Assembly: GCA_021300055.1 (NCBI GenBank) | Contig: JAJTHU010000088.1 | Span: 1 to 27,225, forward strand | Direction: 5' to 3' | Length of the DNA: 27,225 nt | Origin: Nitrosomonadaceae bacterium | Lineage (GTDB): Bacteria; Pseudomonadota; Gammaproteobacteria; Burkholderiales; Usitatibacteraceae | Shown here: in pieces, positions 23,838 through 27,225 of the stretch | How the letters are laid out: every line of letters starts with the position of its first letter | How positions within the stretch are numbered: the first letter of the stretch is position 1 | Notes under the pieces: model-generated | The model's input: the letters and a program-made list of their open reading frames with translations, nothing else | Database searches by the model: none | Told to the model about the DNA's origin: nothing | Program-made: the position numbers and the translations under genes

Positions 23838-23944
23838 GGGGCGCCGCGCAGCGAACCTCCGGAGCATATGGGTTGATATGTGAGGAAGGTGAGCGAGCAC
23901 GCAACCCCGGATCAAGCTCGCGCAGCCTGCATTTGCGTGACTCG
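23838..23944 (-). repeat. Intergenic structured repeat, family 2, copy Y (downstream of ychF)
   Basis: Plus-strand order: GGGCGCC...GCAGCGA, CGGA, GCATAT-GGGTTG-ATATGT, GAGGA, GAGC, CGCAACCCCG, GCGCAGCC, TGCGTGA. The same blocks occur in the same order at 25939-26047 with nearly the same distances. It starts directly after the ychF stop on the minus strand. Together with the hairpin at 23718-23739 it makes up the 294-base gap, in which I see no gene. Confidence 0.65.
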
Positions 23945-25030
23945 TTACACGTTGAAGCGAAAATGCATAACATCGCCATCGCGAACGACATACTCCTTGC
24001 CTTCCAAGCGCATCTTGCCCGCTTCTTTACACTTCGCCTCGCCGCCAAGCGTGACGTAGTCGTCGAACGCGATAACCTCGGCGCGGATAAAGCCCTTCTC
24101 GAAATCGGTATGAATCACACCAGCCGCTTGCGGCGCGGTGGAGCCCTTCTTCACTGTCCATGCGCGAACTTCTTTCGGGCCTGCGGTGAAGTAAGTTTCA
24201 AGACCAAGCAGCGTGTAAGCGGCACGAATCATGCGCGCAAGTCCCGGCTCTTTCATGCCGATGTCCTCGAGGAACACTTGCTTGTCTTCGTCTGACATAT
24301 CGGCGATCTCAGCTTCGATCTTGGCGCAAATGGCGACCACCTGCGCGCCCTCTGCAGCGGCGTGTGCCTTCACCTTATCGAGCAGCGGATTGTTTTCAAA
24401 GCCACCCTCGATGACGTTCGCGACGTAAAGCACCGGCTTGGCGGTGAGCAATGAATAAGGCTTGATGAGCGCCATTTGCTCGGCATCAAGGCCCATGCTA
24501 CGCACGCCTTTGCCTTCGTTCAGGTGCTTCATCATCGGCTCAAAAATTGCCACCAACTTCTGCGCTTCTTTGTCGCCGGCGCGCGCGACTTTCTGTGACT
24601 TCAACAGTTGCTTCTCGACGCTCGCCATATCGGCAAGCGCGAGTTCCGTATCGATGACGGCGATGTCGGAGAGCGGATCTACCTTGCCTGCGACGTGAAT
24701 GACGTTGGGGTCGTCAAAGCAGCGCACGACGTGCGTGATGGCGTCGGTCTCACGGATATTGGCCAAAAACTGATTGCCCAAGCCCTCGCCTTTGGATGCG
24801 CCCGCGACGAGGCCAGCGATGTCCACAAACTCGACGATGGCGGGCACGATTTTCTCGGGCTTCACGATGTCGGCTAGCTGCTGCAAGCGCGGATCGGGCA
24901 CTTCAACGATGCCGAGATTGGGCTCGATGGTGCAGAAGGGATAGTTCGCCGCCGCAATACCCGCCTTGGTCAGTGCGTTAAAGGTGGTGGATTTGCCGAC
25001 GTTGGGTAAGCCTACGATGCCGCATTTCAT
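23945..25030 (-). CDS. ychF: Ribosome-associated Obg-type ATPase YchF (OLA1 homolog)
   Basis: 361 residues, close to the 363 of E. coli. P-loop GLPNVGKSTTFNALT at 7-21, switch I NYPFCTIEPNLGIV, switch II VDIAGLVAGASKGEGLG, a coiled helical domain in the middle and a C-terminal TGS domain (TYFTAGPKEVRAWTVKKGSTAPQAAGVIHTDFEKGFIRAEVIAFDDYV). It binds ribosomes and hydrolyses ATP rather than GTP. GGAG lies nine bases before the ATG. It follows pth on the same strand across a 156-base structured gap. Confidence 0.97.
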   Translation of the reverse strand: MKCGIVGLPNVGKSTTFNALTKAGIAAANYPFCTIEPNLGIVEVPDPRLQQLADIVKPEKIVPAIVEFVDIAGLVAGASKGEGLGNQFLANIRETDAITHVVRCFDDPNVIHVAGKVDPLSDIAVIDTELALADMASVEKQLLKSQKVARAGDKEAQKLVAIFEPMMKHLNEGKGVRSMGLDAEQMALIKPYSLLTAKPVLYVANVIEGGFENNPLLDKVKAHAAAEGAQVVAICAKIEAEIADMSDEDKQVFLEDIGMKEPGLARMIRAAYTLLGLETYFTAGPKEVRAWTVKKGSTAPQAAGVIHTDFEKGFIRAEVIAFDDYVTLGGEAKCKEAGKMRLEGKEYVVRDGDVMHFRFNV

Positions 25031-25043
25031 TTCAATTTTCTCC

Positions 25044-25158
25044 GACGCAAACCGCGTCTATCGCGCCATCTCTTTGTTGGAAGCTGCCTCGCAATTGCTC
25101 ATTGAGCACAACGTCAACTCCACATTGCTCGTTGCTTCCGCCTCGACCTGGCGCGATA
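25044..25158 (-). other. Long imperfect hairpin in the pth-ychF gap
   Basis: Outer arms TATCGCGCCA (25059-25068) and TGGCGCGATA (25149-25158) are perfect. Ten and nine bases inside them GGAAGC (25079-25084) pairs with GCTTCC (25134-25139), and CAAT-rich pieces further in also pair partly. A separate small stem GACGC-AAACC-GCGTC (25044-25058) sits next to the ychF Shine-Dalgarno. Confidence 0.5.
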
Positions 25159-25186
25159 TCCATCAGTTTGCTGTTCTTTTTTAGTT

Positions 25187-25807
25187 TCAATTCGTTTGTT
25201 TAGGCTTCGTGTGCAACTTCAACATCGCCGCTTCCAAGTCGCCCTTTGCAATCGCGGGCCAAACGTCGAGTGTGCGCGCAATCGCATCGTCGATTGCCTT
25301 TTGATCCTGTGAGTCGGGGCGATGCAACACGTAGTCAACCGCTTCAGCGCGATCTTTCGCGGCGGCGCCTTCAAGCCCAAGCTTCAGCGCCAAATCACGC
25401 GGATGGCCGATACCGATACGCAAGCGCCAGTAATCACGCGTTGCTAGCGTTTGATCAATATCTTTGATGCCGTTACTACCCGCACCACCACCAATTTTCA
25501 TCTTGAGGCCGCCGGGCGGCAGATCCATTTCGTCGTGCGCGACCAAAATTTGGCTTGGCGGAATTTGATAGAACTTTGATACCGCCCCCACAGCCTGACC
25601 TGAGCGGTTCATGAACGTGGTGGGCTTTACCAACCACACGCTACCGGCTTTCGCGACCTCGCCAAAAAACTTGTTCTCTTTGGCGAACGATGCTCCCAAT
25701 GCGCGTGCCAGCGCGTCGACAAACCAGAAGCCAGCGTTGTGGCGGGTTTGCTCGTACTCGCGTCCCGGGTTACCGAGACCGACGACAAGTTTGATGGGTT
25801 CGTTCAT
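25187..25807 (-). CDS. pth: Peptidyl-tRNA hydrolase with an altered active-site loop
   Basis: 206 residues. Releases tRNA from peptidyl-tRNA that dropped off the ribosome. Conserved parts: VVGLGNPGREYEQTRHNAGFWFVD with Asn13 and catalytic His23, KPTTFMNRSGQAV with Asn67, and LVAHDEMDLPPG with Asp92. The next loop, GGGHGGHNGLKDI in E. coli, reads GGGAGSNGIKDI here: one residue shorter, the histidine equivalent to His113 is Ser111, and the Asn (112) is kept. RLRIGIGHPRD follows normally. The rest is typical and the gene is in its usual neighbourhood, so it should still be the functional Pth. No Shine-Dalgarno is visible before the ATG. Confidence 0.95.
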   Translation of the reverse strand: MNEPIKLVVGLGNPGREYEQTRHNAGFWFVDALARALGASFAKENKFFGEVAKAGSVWLVKPTTFMNRSGQAVGAVSKFYQIPPSQILVAHDEMDLPPGGLKMKIGGGAGSNGIKDIDQTLATRDYWRLRIGIGHPRDLALKLGLEGAAAKDRAEAVDYVLHRPDSQDQKAIDDAIARTLDVWPAIAKGDLEAAMLKLHTKPKQTN

Positions 25808-25938
25808 CGGGGTTGCGGATTGAGGCTATAGGCTAAGCGTTGAAGGTTGAGGTTACGTTCAGAAAATCGTCTGGCTTTGCCAGCATACCTTTGCGAACAA
25901 TGTCATGTCAGATCGCGTTGCGAGCGAAGCTGAGGCTA

Positions 25939-26047
25939 GGCGCGAGGCGGCGACGGGTTACGAAAGCGGAATGTATAAGGACATACATGAGGATTTCGAG
26001 CCGACTCGCAACACCGCCTATGCAAGCGCAGCAGCGAGATGCGTGAC
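25939..26047 (-). repeat. Intergenic structured repeat, family 2, copy X (downstream of rplY)
   Basis: Same block order as 23838-23944: GGCGCG...GGCGGCGA, CGGA, ATGTAT-AAGGAC-ATACAT (25971-25988), GAGGA, GAGC, CGCAACACCG, GCGCAGC, TGCGTGA. The palindrome arms differ from copy Y but remain complementary. It lies beyond the rplY terminator and upstream of pth. The rest of this 307-base gap (25808-25938) shows nothing I can name. Confidence 0.65.
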
Positions 26048-26050
26048 ATT

Positions 26051-26085
26051 AAAGAAAAAATGCCCGCCGGGAAAGGCGGGCATTT
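26051..26085 (-). terminator. Intrinsic terminator of rplY
   Basis: AAATGCCCGCC (26058-26068) pairs with GGCGGGCATTT (26075-26085) around a 6-base loop, and on the minus strand a T-rich tail (TTTTTTCTTT, 26060-26051) follows. It begins 30 bases after the rplY stop. Confidence 0.92.
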
Positions 26086-26114
26086 CAATACGCTGCGCAA
26101 CAATGGCGACGAAA

Positions 26115-26798
26115 TTATTTTTTCGCCTTGTCGTCTTTCTTGGGAGCCTCCTCCTCTTTAGCCTTCTGGTTGGCTGCTGGCACATCGGCCGCTGCCACTT
26201 GTGCGTTTGCATCTTCTTCCGCCGCAACTGCGCGTGGGATGATGATGGTCGCAACGGATTGGTCATCCTTGCGATGCAACGCGACAGACTCAACACCAGC
26301 AGGCAATTTCAGATTCGAGATGTGAATCGAGTGGCCAGCGGCGAGATCTTTCAAATCGACTTCGATGAACTCCGGCAAGTCTTTTGGCAAGCAGGAAACG
26401 TCGAGCTCGTTGATGATGTGTGAAACGATACCGCCCGAAAGCTTCACGCCAGGAGCGATTTCGGCATTGATGAAGTGCAAAGGCACCTTCATGTGGATCT
26501 TCTTGCTTGGATCAACGCGCTGGAAATCAACGTGCAAGACGTTTGGCTTCCATGCGTGCATCTGCACGTCACGCAGCAACACTTGCTCTTGCTTGCCGTC
26601 GAGATCCAAGTCAAGGATCGAGGCATGGAAGGCTTCCAAGCGCAGCTTGTGATAGATGTCGTTGTGATCAAGCTCGATCACAGTAGCGTCCTTGCCACCG
26701 CCATAGACGATGCCAGGAACACGGTCCGCGCGACGCAGGCGGCGGCTCGCACCAGTGCCCTGTACGCTACGCGTATTAGCTTTTAAAGCGATTTTCAT
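26115..26798 (-). CDS. rplY: 50S ribosomal protein L25 (general stress protein Ctc type)
   Basis: 227 residues. Binds 5S rRNA in the large subunit. It begins MKIALKANTRSVQGTGASRRLRRADRVPGIVYGG, the L25/Ctc N-terminal domain, and goes on with the C-terminal TL5-like domain (VPLHFINAEIAPGVKLSGGIVSHIINELDVSCLPKDLPEFIEVDLKDL...). The tail is charged and Ala/Lys/Glu-rich. E. coli L25 has only the first domain (94 residues), so this is the long form. The ATG at 26798 has GGAG about eight bases upstream and was preferred over an in-frame start at 26864. It is followed by its own terminator. Confidence 0.96.
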   Translation of the reverse strand: MKIALKANTRSVQGTGASRRLRRADRVPGIVYGGGKDATVIELDHNDIYHKLRLEAFHASILDLDLDGKQEQVLLRDVQMHAWKPNVLHVDFQRVDPSKKIHMKVPLHFINAEIAPGVKLSGGIVSHIINELDVSCLPKDLPEFIEVDLKDLAAGHSIHISNLKLPAGVESVALHRKDDQSVATIIIPRAVAAEEDANAQVAAADVPAANQKAKEEEAPKKDDKAKK

Positions 26799-26844
26799 GA
26801 CTAACTCCAGAATGACGAACAGTTCGCGACCAAACCATTCGGGT

Positions 26845-26861
26845 GCAGGTAAACGACCTGC
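26845..26861 (-). other. Small hairpin in the prs-rplY spacer
   Basis: GCAGGT-AAACG-ACCTGC, a perfect 6-bp stem in the 89-base gap between prs and rplY. No T-run follows, so read-through from prs into rplY is likely. Confidence 0.35.
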
Positions 26862-26887
26862 CACGTACTACAACTTACTGCGAAAAC

Positions 26888-27225
26888 TTATTCGGTGAAG
26901 AGCGAACTGACTGATCCACCTTCTGCAATCCGTCGAATGGTTTCAGCGAGTAACTCAGCTGTGCCAATCTGACGAATCTTCTTACAAGCCTGCGCCTCGG
27001 GCTTCAGCGGGATGGTGTCTGTGACGACCAACTCGTCGATGACCGAGTTTTCCAAACGCTCAATGGCCGGACCAGACAACACCGGGTGCGTACAGTACGC
27101 CACCACCCGTGCTGCGCCGCGATCTTTCAGCGCCTTTGCTGCTTCGGTCAAGGTGCCTGCCGTGTCAACGATGTCATCCATGATGAGGCAGGTATGCCCT
27201 GCGACGTCACCGATGATATTCATCA
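26888..27225 (-). CDS. prs: Ribose-phosphate pyrophosphokinase, C-terminal part, truncated by window edge
   Basis: About 112 C-terminal residues. Makes PRPP from ribose 5-phosphate and ATP for nucleotide, His and Trp synthesis. The PRPP-binding motif is CLIMDDIVDTAGTLTEAAKALKDRGA, and RVVAYCTHPVLSGPAIERL and VVTDTIPLKPEA follow, all as in bacterial Prs. The C-terminus GGSVSSLFTE matches the usual end. The start and N-terminal catalytic half lie outside the window. It is upstream of rplY on the same strand, the common betaproteobacterial order. Confidence 0.95.
   Translation of the reverse strand, partial: MNIIGDVAGHTCLIMDDIVDTAGTLTEAAKALKDRGAARVVAYCTHPVLSGPAIERLENSVIDELVVTDTIPLKPEAQACKKIRQIGTAELLAETIRRIAEGGSVSSLFTE

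Noticed and set aside
23688..23876. 62-residue plus-strand frame in the same gap
   Set aside because: No Shine-Dalgarno, no family likeness, and it runs through the hairpin and the repeat.
23651..23944. Possible non-coding RNA gene such as 6S or SRP RNA in the ychF-Crp/Fnr gap
   Set aside because: I could not find the conserved loop of SRP RNA or a 6S-like closed-bulge layout; the structure is better described as the family 2 repeat plus a hairpin.
1..27225. Search for insertion sequences, phage genes, CRISPR arrays, tRNA or rRNA genes
   Set aside because: No transposase, integrase, regularly spaced repeat or tRNA-like arm set was recognised on either strand; base composition is even and does not suggest recent transfer.

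Overview
The window looks like a chromosomal segment of a betaproteobacterium, most likely in or near Burkholderiales. The evidence is the gene order prs-rplY-pth-ychF, the order birA-coaX-SPOR-domain gene, an orphan Bug-family (tripartite tricarboxylate) binding protein, and a GC-rich codon pattern that is even across the window. This is a gene-content inference; there is no rRNA, tRNA, insertion sequence, phage gene or CRISPR array in the window to test it. Genes are densely packed and mostly on the minus strand.

Layout. 1-1167 (-): 5' part of an S9-family peptidase gene cut by the window edge. 1539-3407 (+): potassium transporter kup. 3414-5984 (-): an SPFH/GYF_2 protein followed by a double-zinc-ribbon membrane protein, resembling the YdjI/YdjG pair of Bacillus subtilis. 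6140-6949 (+): MOSC protein. 6946-10489 (-): tight operon HAD phosphatase-birA-coaX-SPOR protein. 10696-11673 (-): Bug periplasmic binding protein with a structured 3' region and a strong terminator. 11921-13072 (-): PA0069-type radical SAM protein with a textbook LexA box upstream. 13242-14711 (-) creD and 14853-15995 (-) a membrane-anchored VIT-like protein, facing a divergent two-component system (16272-18717, +) that resembles the PdsR/PdsS pair normally tied to a proteobacterial sortase. 18790-21760 (-): gbsR-like regulator-cydA-cydB, a cyanide-insensitive-type bd oxidase operon with a visible promoter and operator. 21914-22507 (-): HD-domain nucleotidase. 22676-23650 (-): Crp/Fnr regulator and a YgaP-like membrane protein with a palindrome between them. 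23945-27225 (-): ychF, pth, rplY and the 3' end of prs.

How they work together. Several units carry their regulator: GbsR with cydAB, Crp/Fnr with the YgaP-like protein, and PdsRS with the VIT-like/creD envelope genes. The radical SAM gene appears to be under SOS control. The last third is core translation and nucleotide metabolism.

The most interesting items are: (1) the PdsRS/VIT-like/CreD envelope module without a sortase in view; (2) the LexA box in front of the radical SAM gene; (3) two families of intergenic repeats, one pair (downstream of ychF and rplY) with covarying palindrome arms and the other pair (downstream of the radical SAM and HD genes) with a conserved hairpin; (4) a peptidyl-tRNA hydrolase that lacks the histidines of its usual active-site loop; (5) the gbsR-cydAB promoter/operator.
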